Origin: Cyclobacteriaceae bacterium
GTDB taxonomy: Bacteria; Bacteroidota; Bacteroidia; Cytophagales; Cyclobacteriaceae
Direction of reading: 5' to 3'
DNA length: 64,000 bases
Assembly: GCA_028278225.1 (NCBI GenBank)
Contig: JANQEU010000034.1
Coordinates: forward strand, 1-64,000
Shown here: in pieces, positions 45,068 through 55,420 of the stretch
Layout of the letters: every line of letters starts with the position of its first letter
Numbering within the stretch: position 1 is the stretch's first letter
Made by a program: the position numbers and the translations under genes
Notes under the pieces: model-generated
The model's input: only the letters and a program-made list of their open reading frames with translations
The model's database searches: none
What the model was told of the DNA's origin: nothing

Positions 45068-46030
45068 TCAGGTTTGGATCGGATTTCTTTTCAGTCCTTT
45101 ATAAGGATTGTATCCATTCGTTTTTCTTTGGTAATATCCTGATCCACTGTACTTGCGAACTTCCGGGTGATTCATACATTCTTCCGAGCAACAGCCATTG
45201 TAAACTTCCGCACCCTCTTCCGACATTGGAACATGCAAGTTGCATTCTGGGTTGGCGCAGTTAATCATCCGGTCGGTTGGTTTACCCGTAATGTAACATC
45301 TGGAAATGACCGTTGGATTGACATGATTCACCTCCTGTACGATCCGGTTATCAAACACATAACACTTTCCTTCAAAATCCTCTCCTCCGGTTTCCAATCC
45401 ATACTTTATTATGCCTCCATGCAGTTGGTACACATTTTCAAATCCCTGCTCCAGAAGGTAGGCGCTTGCCTTTTCACACTTGATCCCACCTGTACAATAG
45501 GTGACGATCTTCTTGCTTTTGAATTTTTGCAACCCCTTGATCTTTTCGGGAAACTCCCTGAAATTATGGATGTCAAGCGTCACGGCCCCTTTGAATTTGC
45601 CAACATTGTGTTCATAGTCCGACCTTACATCCAGTATGACGGTGTCCCCATCTTTGTGCCTGAGGAGATCACGAAATTCCTGCGGCTCAATATATTTTCC
45701 GGTTTTTTCATTTGGATCTATGTGCTCCAGCCCGGAATTGACAATCTCAGTCTTTGTACGAACGTGTAGCTTGGCAAATACCCTTTCCGTTACAGGTTCA
45801 GATTTGAATTCTATTGATTCAAAACCCTGCATATCCCGAACTGTTCTCATGTACGCTTCACAATTCGCCTTCAACCCCGATACCGTACCGTTCAGACCTT
45901 CGGGGGCAACGATGATCCTTCCTCTCAGATTCAGCTTCAGACAAAGCAGGTGATGTGATTCCCTGAATGATTCTGCATCGTCAATCGGAGTGTAGCAGTA
46001 ATACAGAAGAACTGTGTATTTCTTTTCCAT
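45068..46030 (-). CDS. trhO: tRNA uridine-34 hydroxylase, rhodanese family
   Basis: The product has 320 residues. An N-terminal acylphosphatase-like domain (1-95, with GRIIVAPEGLNGTVSG) precedes a rhodanese domain with the Cys loop VTYCTGGIKCEKASAYL. The C-terminal extension has four or more Cys (CANPECNLHV and CCSEECMNHPE) that may bind zinc. This is the layout of TrhO (YceA), which hydroxylates uridine 34 of several tRNAs with oxygen. It is 24 bases upstream of the phosphorylase gene and may share its message. Confidence 0.92.
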   Translation of the reverse strand: MEKKYTVLLYYCYTPIDDAESFRESHHLLCLKLNLRGRIIVAPEGLNGTVSGLKANCEAYMRTVRDMQGFESIEFKSEPVTERVFAKLHVRTKTEIVNSGLEHIDPNEKTGKYIEPQEFRDLLRHKDGDTVILDVRSDYEHNVGKFKGAVTLDIHNFREFPEKIKGLQKFKSKKIVTYCTGGIKCEKASAYLLEQGFENVYQLHGGIIKYGLETGGEDFEGKCYVFDNRIVQEVNHVNPTVISRCYITGKPTDRMINCANPECNLHVPMSEEGAEVYNGCCSEECMNHPEVRKYSGSGYYQRKTNGYNPYKGLKRNPIQT

Positions 46031-46062
46031 TTCCTGCGTTCAAGACCTGTTACAAAAGTAGA

Positions 46063-46707
46063 CTACTTTTTACTTTCCACAGAAACGGCGGGATTTCCAA
46101 AAACAGTTGCATCTTCACCCACATTTCCGATAACAACTGATCCCGCACCAATTCTTGCATTTTTACCAATGGTAACACCGGCCACAATGGTAACCCCACT
46201 GCCGATAAAAACATTTTTTCCAATTTTTACACCTTCGTTTATTGTCGAGCCGGCTCCAACCTGTACAAAGTCCCCTAATTCAACATCCTGCTCCAGACAG
46301 GTGTTCGTATTCAGGATACAATGCTGGCCGATCTTTGCGCCGGGGCCGATGATCACACCGGCATTGATGAAGTTCCCATGCCCGATTTCACCAAAGGTCG
46401 AAATCTTTGCTTCCTTGTGAATGGCGTTTACCGGCATGGTTTTTCGGCTGGATACAAGGGTTTCCACAAGATCCCTTCTCAGATCATTGTCATCGGTTGC
46501 CACAAATGCTTCACATTTCTGACCGATCAATTTCAGAAATCCCTGATCCCCAGGATCACCAAGGATTGGAATATTGTTGATCTCTGATTGATGTAAAGCC
46601 TTGTCCGGATCCAGAAATCCATACACAACGATCCCGTTACTCTCGAATATCTCCAGGGCTGACTTTGCAATGCCTTTGGCACCAAAAATGATTACAGGTT
46701 TATCCAT
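46063..46707 (-). CDS. NeuD-type sugar O-acyltransferase
   Basis: The product has 214 residues. A Rossmann-like N-terminus (KPVIIFGAKGIAKSALEIF) is followed by a left-handed beta-helix of hexapeptide repeats from about 90 on, with GHGNFINAGVIIGPGAKIGQ and VGAGSTINEGVKIG. The layout is that of the NeuD/PglD family, which acetylates amino sugars of capsule, LPS or glycoproteins using acetyl-CoA. Its partner sugar genes are not nearby, apart from the membrane protein gene upstream. Confidence 0.88.
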   Translation of the reverse strand: MDKPVIIFGAKGIAKSALEIFESNGIVVYGFLDPDKALHQSEINNIPILGDPGDQGFLKLIGQKCEAFVATDDNDLRRDLVETLVSSRKTMPVNAIHKEAKISTFGEIGHGNFINAGVIIGPGAKIGQHCILNTNTCLEQDVELGDFVQVGAGSTINEGVKIGKNVFIGSGVTIVAGVTIGKNARIGAGSVVIGNVGEDATVFGNPAVSVESKK

Positions 46708-46731
46708 ACATCTGAAAAAAGGGATGCAAAG

Positions 46732-47952
46732 CTACTCATTTGACTGCTGTTGTAAAAGAACGTATCTGAAAGGGATAATTGAAATGAGCAATACAAAATA
46801 AGGCAGATACAGTGATTTGTATCGGGAAAGGGTACCAAAGTTTGGGGTAGACAAGGCTATGAAACCGCTCAGAGTGAAAATTAAAAGGAGACCGGTTATC
46901 ACGATCGGAACCGGAGAGATCTTTCTCCATTTGTATAGGTTTAAAACAACCAGGATAATCAGCACCACATTTTCCATCCGGATACCAATGCTGATCCACT
47001 CCAGGTGTTCCCAAATAAAAGGCCGAAACAGGCCCGCCACAATAGCCAACGGGAGATTCGCCATCATGCTGCCGTAGGTAGGATTTAATCCCATGAAGGT
47101 CAGGACATCGTTTGGGCTGGATCGCTGAAGTATCAAGGTGTGATTTTCGTATATGGTCAAAGGGAGTCTTTCCAATCTCATCCAGGGATGCAGGTACTCC
47201 ATAAGGAAAAAACCCAGGATCAATACTGAGAGATAAGCTGACAATTTTACAGACAGTGAATGATTGGACAAAAACCCGGAAAGGAGTAAAAGCAGGCCGC
47301 AGACCATCAATACACCCGCAGCGTAAAATTTGAGTTGGATTAAAATTACCAGGCACAAAGCTGCCACGATGATTTCAATAGCCTTTAACCGCTGACCCCA
47401 GTAGAACGATAACAAAGACCCAATCAAAAACATGGCAGCGACACTGGCAAGATTGTCTTTCAAAATACCGGATGTCCAAAATATTGCCGACGGGAAAAAC
47501 AAAACTGCAAAGTAGGCCGGGAATCTTAAGTCAGGGAATTGTGTAGTCACCTTTGTCAGAAAATACCATGAAGCAACAAAACTTAAAAGCGACATGTATA
47601 AGGATAAGATCCAATAGTCCGGTGTGAACAGGACTAACGGGGAGATAAGTTTCACAAAGAATTGAGTCCTGGGTTCATTGCCTAGTATTGGTATGTCTTT
47701 GAAAAAAAGCGCATGTAAATAGGATGTCAATTTTCCATCCGTAGAGTTGTTAAATTCCCTTGCGTAACTGTAGAATAAAAAAGTATCTCCACCCTGATAA
47801 TATGACTGATAGGACACTCCAACAAGAAGGCCACAGACCAGGCTGAATAGCAATCCCGCGTAAAAGATCCATTTTGAATGATCTCCCCTGTAAAAATGCG
47901 CCAACGCATAGAATATGATCCCAAGGAAGAAAGAATGAAATATATAACTCAC
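46732..47952 (-). CDS. Multi-spanning inner-membrane protein of unknown function
   Basis: The product has 406 residues with about ten hydrophobic segments. A charged periplasmic-type loop follows the first two helices (SYQSYYQGGDTFLFYSYARE), and FFPSAIFWTSGILKDNLAS stands before the next helices. The layout resembles polysaccharide polymerases or GT39-like transferases, but no decisive motif is seen. It ends 24 bases before the NeuD-type gene, so a role in surface-glycan synthesis is plausible. It meets the DUF2851 gene in a one-base overlap at 47952. Confidence 0.7.
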   Translation of the reverse strand: MSYIFHSFFLGIIFYALAHFYRGDHSKWIFYAGLLFSLVCGLLVGVSYQSYYQGGDTFLFYSYAREFNNSTDGKLTSYLHALFFKDIPILGNEPRTQFFVKLISPLVLFTPDYWILSLYMSLLSFVASWYFLTKVTTQFPDLRFPAYFAVLFFPSAIFWTSGILKDNLASVAAMFLIGSLLSFYWGQRLKAIEIIVAALCLVILIQLKFYAAGVLMVCGLLLLLSGFLSNHSLSVKLSAYLSVLILGFFLMEYLHPWMRLERLPLTIYENHTLILQRSSPNDVLTFMGLNPTYGSMMANLPLAIVAGLFRPFIWEHLEWISIGIRMENVVLIILVVLNLYKWRKISPVPIVITGLLLIFTLSGFIALSTPNFGTLSRYKSLYLPYFVLLISIIPFRYVLLQQQSNE

Positions 47953-49226
47953 TAATTCTTAAGGATTGATACCCCAATATTACATGCTAAGCACCTCTTT
48001 TTCAGGCAATATTCATTGTAAAGATGGATCATTCCCTGGCTTTCACCTGCGTGATGTGCATAAAAGCCCGCGGAAGATAGCAGCCGGGTGATCTTATTGT
48101 TTTCGGCTTCTATTTTTTCTATCCAGGAAAGCGCCTTGTCCATACAGTCCTGCCGGTCAAAGTGGGAGGAGGATGCCACCAGAACAGGAATAGCCGCATT
48201 GATGATGATGCTATTCAGGAAAGATGATCCGATCGAGAACTTTTTGCCTGTAGTTTCTTTTCCAAAATCATAGTGTGTACACCAATAGTCCGGTAACCTG
48301 GTTTTGAACGCCTCCCGGAAATCGGTAATTTCGGAACTATCCATGATCAGACTGTACAGGTTTGGATTCCGGTTTACAATGTTTGCCAGATGAGCCAATC
48401 TCAAGGTTGGAAAGTTTGGCGGTCTGAGTCGGTGAAACCTCCATTGGTATCTTGACAGATTTTGGGTTAGCCCGTATTTCTTCGTTAGAAAACTGTATTC
48501 TGAGTGTAATTTTTGAAAGTACTCATCAGAAATATTTCCCTCGAGAAATCCTCCCTGTCCATACAGCAAAGCAAAAACCTGATTTTCATTCCCGGCATGC
48601 TTTCGGATCAGGGACAGTTTGAGGGATTGGCTGAGTCTTGAAAAATTGTCCTGATTCAGATGCGCACCGAATGCCCTTGAGATAACACGGTAGCTCATTT
48701 CTTCCCAGTCATTATTTGTTTTTTCAAGTACCTCAAGACAACCTTTGGCCTTCAGTTTCAATCTTTCGACCAGCGTCCTTTCCAGCATTGAAGATCGCTG
48801 AATGTCTTCTACACCATTTGAAAAAGGCTCGCAAGGGATTTCCGTCGGATAGTTGACCAGTTTCCGGTATCCATTCAGGAGGGCTGGCGAGATCCTGTTT
48901 TTGAGCTCGATTGTTGGAATTCGTTCGTGGCTGCTATTGTAAATCTCCTTATCCTCATTCCAAACCACGTGAAGTATTACATTATCATAGTTTTGGTCCT
49001 TTTGATGATTATGAGATATCCAGTCCGAAGATTTTATATGAATCTCAACTTTTCCGGCCCATGTCAAATTATCAATTCGTACTTTGGCATCGAAGAAATC
49101 CGGTCCTGAGTCCTCATTGTGCCGGCCAGGATCTATAATGTGTATGCCATGGCCTTCCGTTGTGGAAAGATCAGCTGAGTCAAACTTTTGAAACTGCCAG
49201 ATATAGTGTAGAAACAGCTCATTCAT
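47952..49226 (-). CDS. DUF2851-family protein
   Basis: The product has 424 residues and no signal peptide. The N-terminus MNELFLHYIWQFQKFDSADL, the segment GRHNEDSGPDFFDAKVRIDN and the WAGKVEIHIKSSDWISHNH stretch are typical of DUF2851, common in Bacteroidota and of unknown function. The Asp, Glu and Lys in PDFFDAK and VEIHIK look like a PD-(D/E)xK nuclease core, which is my inference. The C-terminal end has CLKKRCLACNIG, a possible metal site. The gene joins directly to the membrane-protein gene and follows pyrF by 34 bases. Confidence 0.87.
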   Translation of the reverse strand: MNELFLHYIWQFQKFDSADLSTTEGHGIHIIDPGRHNEDSGPDFFDAKVRIDNLTWAGKVEIHIKSSDWISHNHQKDQNYDNVILHVVWNEDKEIYNSSHERIPTIELKNRISPALLNGYRKLVNYPTEIPCEPFSNGVEDIQRSSMLERTLVERLKLKAKGCLEVLEKTNNDWEEMSYRVISRAFGAHLNQDNFSRLSQSLKLSLIRKHAGNENQVFALLYGQGGFLEGNISDEYFQKLHSEYSFLTKKYGLTQNLSRYQWRFHRLRPPNFPTLRLAHLANIVNRNPNLYSLIMDSSEITDFREAFKTRLPDYWCTHYDFGKETTGKKFSIGSSFLNSIIINAAIPVLVASSSHFDRQDCMDKALSWIEKIEAENNKITRLLSSAGFYAHHAGESQGMIHLYNEYCLKKRCLACNIGVSILKN

Positions 49227-49260
49227 TAGATTGTGCCTTTGTATACAACCTAATGAATTC

Positions 49261-50085
49261 TCACCAGTACTTCTGGTTCATGATGACCTCTGCCATCTGG
49301 TGCTGGAGCTTTTTAGCTGCGCTTGCCACGTCATCGGCAAAGTTCTCACCATCACCGGCATAAATGATGCCCCTGGATGAGTTGATAAGAAGACCGCCAT
49401 GCTTATTTAAACCGTAGCGGCATACCAGTTCCATGTCCCCCCCTTGTGCGCCAACACCGGGGATCAGCAAAAAATGCTCAGGAAGCAGCGCTCTGATGGT
49501 GACCAGCGTTTCGACGCGCGTAGCTCCGATCACATACATCATGTTTTTTTTACTACCCCAGGTAGAGCTTTTGCGGATCACCCGCTCATAGAGTTTTTCA
49601 CTTTTATGATCTACCATCAGATCCTGAAAATCCAGCGAACCGGCATTGGAAGTAGATGCGAGGAGAATCACCCATTTATTGTCATATTCAAAAAACGGCG
49701 TCACAGAATCTTCACCCATGTAAGGAGAAATGGTAATTGCGTCGAAATTCATACGCTTGAAAAAAGCATCTGCGTATTGCTTTGAACTGTTCCCGATATC
49801 ACCTCTTTTGGCATCTGCTATTTTAAGCACATTCCCGGGCAGGTAGTCAACTGTCTTTTCCAGTGACTCCCATCCTTTGCTGCCAAGTGATTCGTAAAAT
49901 GCCGTGTTTGGCTTGTACGCTACAGCATACGGTAATGTCGCATCGATTATTGCCTTGTTGAATTCAAATACCGGATCTTCCGTTTCCAGCAAGTGGGCAG
50001 GTATCCGCGAAAGGTCAGGATCCAGTCCGACACACAGGAAGGACTCTTTTTCCTTGATTTTGTCAAAAAGTTGTAGCCGGGTCAT
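49261..50085 (-). CDS. pyrF: Orotidine 5'-phosphate decarboxylase
   Basis: The product has 274 residues. It matches the longer (type 2) PyrF subfamily. Key segments are FLCVGLDPDLSRIP, VAYKPNTAFYES and LKIADAKRGDIGNSSKQYAD, the last carrying the Lys and Asp that drive decarboxylation. The enzyme converts OMP to UMP, the last step of de novo pyrimidine synthesis. pyrD lies 3.4 kb away on the same strand. The ATG at 50085 is the only good start. Confidence 0.94.
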   Translation of the reverse strand: MTRLQLFDKIKEKESFLCVGLDPDLSRIPAHLLETEDPVFEFNKAIIDATLPYAVAYKPNTAFYESLGSKGWESLEKTVDYLPGNVLKIADAKRGDIGNSSKQYADAFFKRMNFDAITISPYMGEDSVTPFFEYDNKWVILLASTSNAGSLDFQDLMVDHKSEKLYERVIRKSSTWGSKKNMMYVIGATRVETLVTIRALLPEHFLLIPGVGAQGGDMELVCRYGLNKHGGLLINSSRGIIYAGDGENFADDVASAAKKLQHQMAEVIMNQKYW

Positions 50086-50149
50086 AATAATGATTGATCG
50101 CCTTCGAAGTTAATAATTCTTTGCAAGGTGTGATCAACCATTCATCAAC

Positions 50150-50788
50150 CTATCTGAAATCAAGGACTTCTATGCCCTCGTAATCCTCCGGATCAAACTT
50201 GAAGAAGTCTGGTGTGAGATCTGCCTGTTCTTTGAAATTAGTTATTTCATACAGGTATTTGTTACCCGTATTTTCAAATACCGTAAAAGAAGATATCCTG
50301 TTTTCCCTGGAGATGATCATCCTGATTTTGAAATAAGAACCGTCGCGATCAATCGGATCAAGGTCAATAACCTGATTGCCGTTTGGGTTGGTCGAAAGTA
50401 AAATATACTTGAACCCTTCCTGATAGATATCCCAGATGTTGTTAAGGGATATTTCCTGTTCATCTTCCATATATGGAGATACGGTCACTTCGCTTATATC
50501 CTTGTTGTAAGACCACAGATCCGTACCGTCGTAGTAGATCTCTCTTTCACCGATTATCAGCTTGTAAAACTTATCCATCACGGTGATTGTTCCCTCAAAT
50601 TGTTCTTCCAGCCCGGCACTTTCATTTGTCAGCTTCTGCGTAAATGTGGCTGTGAATGCTTCAATGTTCCTGTAATTATCCCGCATGGCATCCAAAATGG
50701 CCTTAGCTTCAGGGTCAAATTGGGCCACTGACAGCTGTGACGCAAGCAACATGAAGACACCTAAATATTTTCTCATTCCATAAATCAT
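50150..50788 (-). CDS. LolA-like outer-membrane lipoprotein carrier
   Basis: The product has 212 residues from the ATG at 50788, which begins one base after the ftsK stop. An ATG at 50776 (MRKYLGVFMLLASQLSVAQ) gives a neater signal peptide. The mature part has FEGTITVMDKFYKLIIGERE and the half-barrel pattern of LolA, which ferries lipoproteins across the periplasm; it contains an AFTATFTQKL segment typical of the family. The tight joint with ftsK suggests translational coupling, an arrangement also common in relatives. Confidence 0.88.
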   Translation of the reverse strand: MIYGMRKYLGVFMLLASQLSVAQFDPEAKAILDAMRDNYRNIEAFTATFTQKLTNESAGLEEQFEGTITVMDKFYKLIIGEREIYYDGTDLWSYNKDISEVTVSPYMEDEQEISLNNIWDIYQEGFKYILLSTNPNGNQVIDLDPIDRDGSYFKIRMIISRENRISSFTVFENTGNKYLYEITNFKEQADLTPDFFKFDPEDYEGIEVLDFR

Positions 50789-50789
50789 T

Positions 50790-53234
50790 TTAATTGTCAA
50801 TTTCTGACAATAATTGTTCCAAACTATAATCATCTTTTATTAGTACCTCACGGGCTTTACTTCCTTCAAAAGGTCCTACAATACCTGCGGCCTCCAGTTG
50901 GTCAATTATTCTGCCCGCACGATTGTATCCCAGTTTCATCTTGCGCTGAATAAGAGAGGTACTTCCCTGCTGATGCATTACGATCAGTCTGGCGGCTTCC
51001 TCAAAGAGCGCATCTCTCTCGGATAGATCTACTACACCGATAGACTCTTCCTCCCCTACGTATTCGGGGAGCAAATATGCCGAATCATATCCTCTTTGTT
51101 CCCCAATGAAATCACAAACATTCTCAACCTCTGGTGTGTCGATAAAAGCGCATTGCAGTCGAATAATGTCCGATCCCATGGATAGCAGCATGTCACCCAT
51201 CCCGATGAGTTGTTCTGCTCCTCCCGTATCCAGAATTGTTCTCGAATCAACTTTTGACGTAACCCTGAATGATAACCTGGCCGGAAAGTTGGCCTTGATA
51301 ATACCTGTGATCACATTCACCGAGGGTCTCTGAGTAGCAACGATCAAATGGATGCCAATGGCCCTGGCAAGTTGCGCCAAACGTGCGATGGGTGTTTCTA
51401 TTTCCTTTCCGGCTGTCATCATCAGATCAGCCAGTTCGTCAATGACCAATACGATATAAGGAAGATACCTGTGGCCTTTCTGGGGATTCAGGCGCCTGTT
51501 CACAAATTTCTTGTTGTATTCCTTCAGGTTTCTGCAGGCGGCGTCTTTCATCAGGTTATAACGATCGTCCATCTCGATACAAAGTGAGTTTAAGGTGTGT
51601 ACCACTTTTGTGGTATCGGTAATTATAGGTTCATCGTTGCCTGGTAATTCCGCAAGAAAATGGCGTTCTATTTTATTGAAAAGCGTTAATTCCACCTTTT
51701 TGGGATCAACCAACACAAATTTTACCTGTGACGGATGTTTCTTATACAGGAGTGAAGCGATCATCACGTTTACCCCGACAGATTTACCCTGACCCGTAGC
51801 TCCGGCCAGGAGAAGGTGAGGCATTTTGGTCAGATCGGTCACATAGACCTCATTGGAAATGGTTTTGCCCAGAACAACCGGTAATTCTTTATCGGACTTC
51901 ATGAATTTTTCGGTAGTAATGACGGATTTGATATCCACCATTTCCCGGTTCTTATTTGGAACTTCGATCCCAATTGTCCCCTTTCCCGGAATTGGAGCGA
52001 TGATCCTGATACCCAGTGCGGCAAGACTCAAGGCAATATCATCTTCCAGGTTTTTGATCTTCGAGATCTTGACACCGGCATCCGGGACAATCTCGTAAAG
52101 TGTCACAGTAGGTCCTATCGTGGCTTTGATACTGGAAATTCCGATCTTAAAGTTGATCAGTGTTTCAATGATCTTATCCTTATTGGATTGCAATTCTTCT
52201 TTTGTAACCTTTATGTCCTTTTCCGGATAATCTATCAGGAGGCTTGGTTTGGGATATTGATACCTGGGTAGATCCAGCGTTGGATCGTAATTCTCAAGCT
52301 TATTGGTTTTGACCTCTGCGAATTCAGCTTTTTCAACTTCCATTTCCAGGTCGTCCGCAGACGATACGGAAGTAGTTGTGTCTTCGATTTCGAACTCGAT
52401 CTTTTTATCTTTTGGTTCCGGTGTCCTGGGTTTTACAGGCTGAAATTCATCCTCCGTCACCACGTCCTCCGGCTCACTACCCCCCGCAGTCTCCAGATCC
52501 TCCATTTCCACTTCTTCTTTCACCTTTTCAATGACGGTGCTGATGTCATCGACATTCAGGTCAGACCCCGCAGGCGTATTTTCCCTGGGCCTGAAGAAAG
52601 TTATGGAACCAATCCAATCAGTCAGTCCTGCAAAAACCGGGATTTTTGTAACATTGAAGAAATACATATTGAATACCAGGAATAAGAAAACTATAAAAAG
52701 CAGGCTGCCCCATCCCATCAGACTTTCCACAACTATAGCCAGCTCGAAACCAACTCCTCCGCTCAAAAAAGCCCATTCTGTTACCTCATCGGATGATAAA
52801 ACCACATATCCGAGAAGGAGGCTTGTCCAGATCAGGTAAAAAGTTGTGAACACAAAAGATTTCGTTATCGGGACGAGTTGTTGTCTGTATAAAATCTGGT
52901 ATCCTACATTGAAAAGAAAAGGAGGGATAAGTAGTGCGATCAATCCGAACCACTGAAAAATAAAATAATAGCCCGTAATCGCACCTATCAATCCAAACCA
53001 GTTTTGTACTTCCTGTCCTGACTCCTTAATGTCCGTACGGGTAAAAGCTTCCACCACACTCTGGTCAGCTTTTCCTGAGTCCAGGTATGAAATCAGTGAG
53101 ATGAGCAGGAAGATGGAACAAGCCAGAAATGCCAATCCTGCTGCTACCTGTAATTTGCGATCAGAGAAAATTGAGATCTTTATCCTACTTGATTTATGTT
53201 CCTTTTTGGATGTCTTATAGGTGTTTTTTGGCAT
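50790..53234 (-). CDS. ftsK: DNA translocase
   Basis: The product has 814 residues. Four N-terminal membrane helices lie within about 25-190. An acidic linker (about 220-320) follows, then the motor with Walker A GATGQGKSVGVN near residue 480 and Walker B YIVLVIDELADLMM. The winged-helix gamma domain at the C-terminus (about 745-814, QRKMKLGYNRAGRIIDQLEA) reads the orienting sequences. FtsK pumps chromosome ends across the septum and stimulates dif resolution by XerCD. xerD lies 1.3 kb upstream. Confidence 0.96.
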   Translation of the reverse strand: MPKNTYKTSKKEHKSSRIKISIFSDRKLQVAAGLAFLACSIFLLISLISYLDSGKADQSVVEAFTRTDIKESGQEVQNWFGLIGAITGYYFIFQWFGLIALLIPPFLFNVGYQILYRQQLVPITKSFVFTTFYLIWTSLLLGYVVLSSDEVTEWAFLSGGVGFELAIVVESLMGWGSLLFIVFLFLVFNMYFFNVTKIPVFAGLTDWIGSITFFRPRENTPAGSDLNVDDISTVIEKVKEEVEMEDLETAGGSEPEDVVTEDEFQPVKPRTPEPKDKKIEFEIEDTTTSVSSADDLEMEVEKAEFAEVKTNKLENYDPTLDLPRYQYPKPSLLIDYPEKDIKVTKEELQSNKDKIIETLINFKIGISSIKATIGPTVTLYEIVPDAGVKISKIKNLEDDIALSLAALGIRIIAPIPGKGTIGIEVPNKNREMVDIKSVITTEKFMKSDKELPVVLGKTISNEVYVTDLTKMPHLLLAGATGQGKSVGVNVMIASLLYKKHPSQVKFVLVDPKKVELTLFNKIERHFLAELPGNDEPIITDTTKVVHTLNSLCIEMDDRYNLMKDAACRNLKEYNKKFVNRRLNPQKGHRYLPYIVLVIDELADLMMTAGKEIETPIARLAQLARAIGIHLIVATQRPSVNVITGIIKANFPARLSFRVTSKVDSRTILDTGGAEQLIGMGDMLLSMGSDIIRLQCAFIDTPEVENVCDFIGEQRGYDSAYLLPEYVGEEESIGVVDLSERDALFEEAARLIVMHQQGSTSLIQRKMKLGYNRAGRIIDQLEAAGIVGPFEGSKAREVLIKDDYSLEQLLSEIDN

Positions 53235-53458
53235 TCTTCGTTTTAACCGGGATTATCAATTGAGATTGAAATATTGCAAATGTAACTGACGATTCCTTAC
53301 GACAAACATCAGGATTATCAGGTTTGACGCAAATATTGAGAACATTGAAACCTGCAGCAAAATTTAATATCAAAGTATCATCTCCTTCAATTATCTGCCC
53401 CATGTGCAAAAATGTCCAAGGACATTCTCGGATACTGTGAGCAAAAATAACGGAGTTT
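53235..53458. other. Intergenic stretch between pyrD and ftsK
   Basis: These 224 bases contain an 85-codon minus-strand frame (53215-53472), but it overlaps both neighbours and its composition does not look coding. The ftsK promoter is probably here. No hairpin or repeat is evident. Confidence 0.4.
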
Positions 53459-54496
53459 TTAACCTTCATCAATATTATTCAGGATTGCCCTGTTGATATC
53501 CCTGATCAATGAGGGCCCTTTGAATATGAAGCCGGTATAGATCTGGATCAGATCCGCACCGGCATTGATTTTTTCCAAAGCAGACTTTCCATCATGAATG
53601 CCTCCCACCCCGATGACAACCATTTTTTTATTTTTGCTGCGGATATAACGAATGACATCCGTAGATCGTGCCTGCACAGGAAGGCCACTTAAACCGCCTT
53701 CACCGATTTTTTTGATCCTGTCCTGCGGTAAAGATAATCCCTCCCTGGAGATGGTAGTATTTGTTGCAATGATGCCATCAATACCTGTCTCAGAGACGAT
53801 CTCAAGGATATCGTCAAGCTGGTCATCAGTAAGATCCGGAGCGATCTTAAGGAGTATCGGCTTTTGGTCTTTCTTCTCGCGATTTAGCACCTGCAGGTTG
53901 TTTAGCAGGTTGGTCAGAGGCTCTTTATCCTGAAGCTGTCGGAGGCCAGGAGTATTTGGTGAGCTTACATTGACTACAAAATAATCAACGTAAGGGTACA
54001 ATGTTTCGAAACACCGGATGTAGTCCTGCTCTGCCATGTTGTTTGGCGTCTCTTTGTTTTTCCCGATGTTGCCGCCAATAATGAGGTTTTCCGGCCGTCT
54101 TTTAAGTTTTTCCGTGGCTATTTCCACCCCATGATTATTGAAACCCATACGGTTGATCAATGCCTGATCTGCCGGGATCCTGAAAAGCCTGGGTTTTGGA
54201 TTCCCGGGCTGTGCTTTTGGCGTTAATGTCCCGATTTCAATAAATCCAAATCCGAAAACCTGAAATTCATGAAGGTATTTTGCATTCTTATCAAAACCGG
54301 CAGCAAGTCCAACCGGATTGGGAAATTCAAGCCCCATCAGAGACTTTTTTAACTTAGGGTTTTCCAAATTATACAATGACGTTACTAGAGGTTTGATGAA
54401 AGGGATCCTGAAAACAATTCTTAAAAACCACGTAGTAAAAAGATGTGCATTCTCCGGTGACAGCAGGAACAGGAAGGATTTGATCAATGAGTACAT
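53459..54496 (-). CDS. pyrD: Dihydroorotate dehydrogenase (quinone), class 2
   Basis: The product has 345 residues. Class 2 features are an N-terminal hydrophobic helix (about 1-40) for membrane contact, [19 protein letters not shown], and the catalytic Ser region [14 protein letters not shown]. The FMN-binding end is [20 protein letters not shown] and [13 protein letters not shown]. It oxidises dihydroorotate to orotate and passes electrons to quinone. It shares the minus-strand run with xerD, which ends one base from its start. Confidence 0.95.
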   Translation of the reverse strand: MYSLIKSFLFLLSPENAHLFTTWFLRIVFRIPFIKPLVTSLYNLENPKLKKSLMGLEFPNPVGLAAGFDKNAKYLHEFQVFGFGFIEIGTLTPKAQPGNPKPRLFRIPADQALINRMGFNNHGVEIATEKLKRRPENLIIGGNIGKNKETPNNMAEQDYIRCFETLYPYVDYFVVNVSSPNTPGLRQLQDKEPLTNLLNNLQVLNREKKDQKPILLKIAPDLTDDQLDDILEIVSETGIDGIIATNTTISREGLSLPQDRIKKIGEGGLSGLPVQARSTDVIRYIRSKNKKMVVIGVGGIHDGKSALEKINAGADLIQIYTGFIFKGPSLIRDINRAILNNIDEG

Positions 54497-55396
54497 TTAA
54501 CTCCTCGGGTGAAAATCTTTAATAACTTGTTTTAAATACGCCCGATCCAGATGCGTGTATATTTCGGTTGTTGTAATGGATTCATGACCGAGCATTTCCT
54601 GCACCGCCCGGAGGTCCGCACCTCCCTCTATGAGGTGTGTCGCAAAGGAATGTCTGAAAGTATGCGGGCTTATGCTTTTGTTGATCCCCGCTTTCCTTGC
54701 CAGATCTTTTATCATCATAAATATCATCACCCTGGTTAGCCTGGAGCCTCTTCGATTGAGGAAAAGAATATCTTCGTTTCCCTTCTGGATTTTCAGGTGA
54801 ACCCGGATCTCATGCTGATAAATGCTTATGTACTTTAGGGCGATCTTACCAATAGGGACCAATCTTTCTTTATTTCCTTTTCCCACTATCCTCAGGAAGC
54901 CGATATCGGAGTAAATATTGCTTATTTTAAGATTGACCAGCTCTGAAACACGCAAACCGGAACTATAAAGTGTTTCAATGATGGCCCTGTTTCGTCCCCC
55001 TTCGGGCTTTGACAGATCGATTTGCCCCAACAATTGATCTATCTCATTGACATTTAGGGTGTCAGGCAACTTTCTTCCGAGTTTGGGTGCTTCCAGCAAT
55101 TCTGTCGGGTCTCCGTCCGTAATTTCCTCATAATTAAGAAATCTGTAGAATGATTTCACCCCCGAAAGCATCCTGGCCTGAGAATACGGGGACATGCCTA
55201 CTTCACTCAAAAACTCCAGAAAATCGACCAGATGCCTTTGCTCCACTTTAAGCGGAGAGATCTCGATTTCTTTTAATTCGAAAAACTCTCTTAATTTAGT
55301 GACGTCTCTGATATATGCTTCAACGGAGTTGGTGGCAAGCGAACGCTCAAGTTTGAGAAATTCTTTGAATTGCTTGATATAGATGTCCCAACTCAC
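54497..55396 (-). CDS. xerD: Tyrosine recombinase for dimer resolution
   Basis: The product has about 299 residues from the GTG at 55396, where VSWDIYIKQFKEFL matches the usual XerD N-terminus. An ATG at 55417 adds seven residues but leaves only three bases to aroQ. The SAM-like core-binding domain (1-95) is followed by the catalytic domain with the Arg in SSGLRVSEL, H-x-x-R in SPHTFRHSFATHLIE, the His in MLGHESITTTEIY and the Tyr nucleophile in IYTHLDRAY. The enzyme, alone or with a partner Xer protein, resolves chromosome dimers at dif with FtsK. Confidence 0.93.
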   Translation of the reverse strand: MSWDIYIKQFKEFLKLERSLATNSVEAYIRDVTKLREFFELKEIEISPLKVEQRHLVDFLEFLSEVGMSPYSQARMLSGVKSFYRFLNYEEITDGDPTELLEAPKLGRKLPDTLNVNEIDQLLGQIDLSKPEGGRNRAIIETLYSSGLRVSELVNLKISNIYSDIGFLRIVGKGNKERLVPIGKIALKYISIYQHEIRVHLKIQKGNEDILFLNRRGSRLTRVMIFMMIKDLARKAGINKSISPHTFRHSFATHLIEGGADLRAVQEMLGHESITTTEIYTHLDRAYLKQVIKDFHPRS

Positions 55397-55420
55397 TATT
55401 GACACAAAAGTAAACATGAC

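Noticed and set aside
53215-53472. 85-codon minus-strand reading frame between pyrD and ftsK
   Set aside because: It overlaps both neighbours, matches nothing and lacks coding character.
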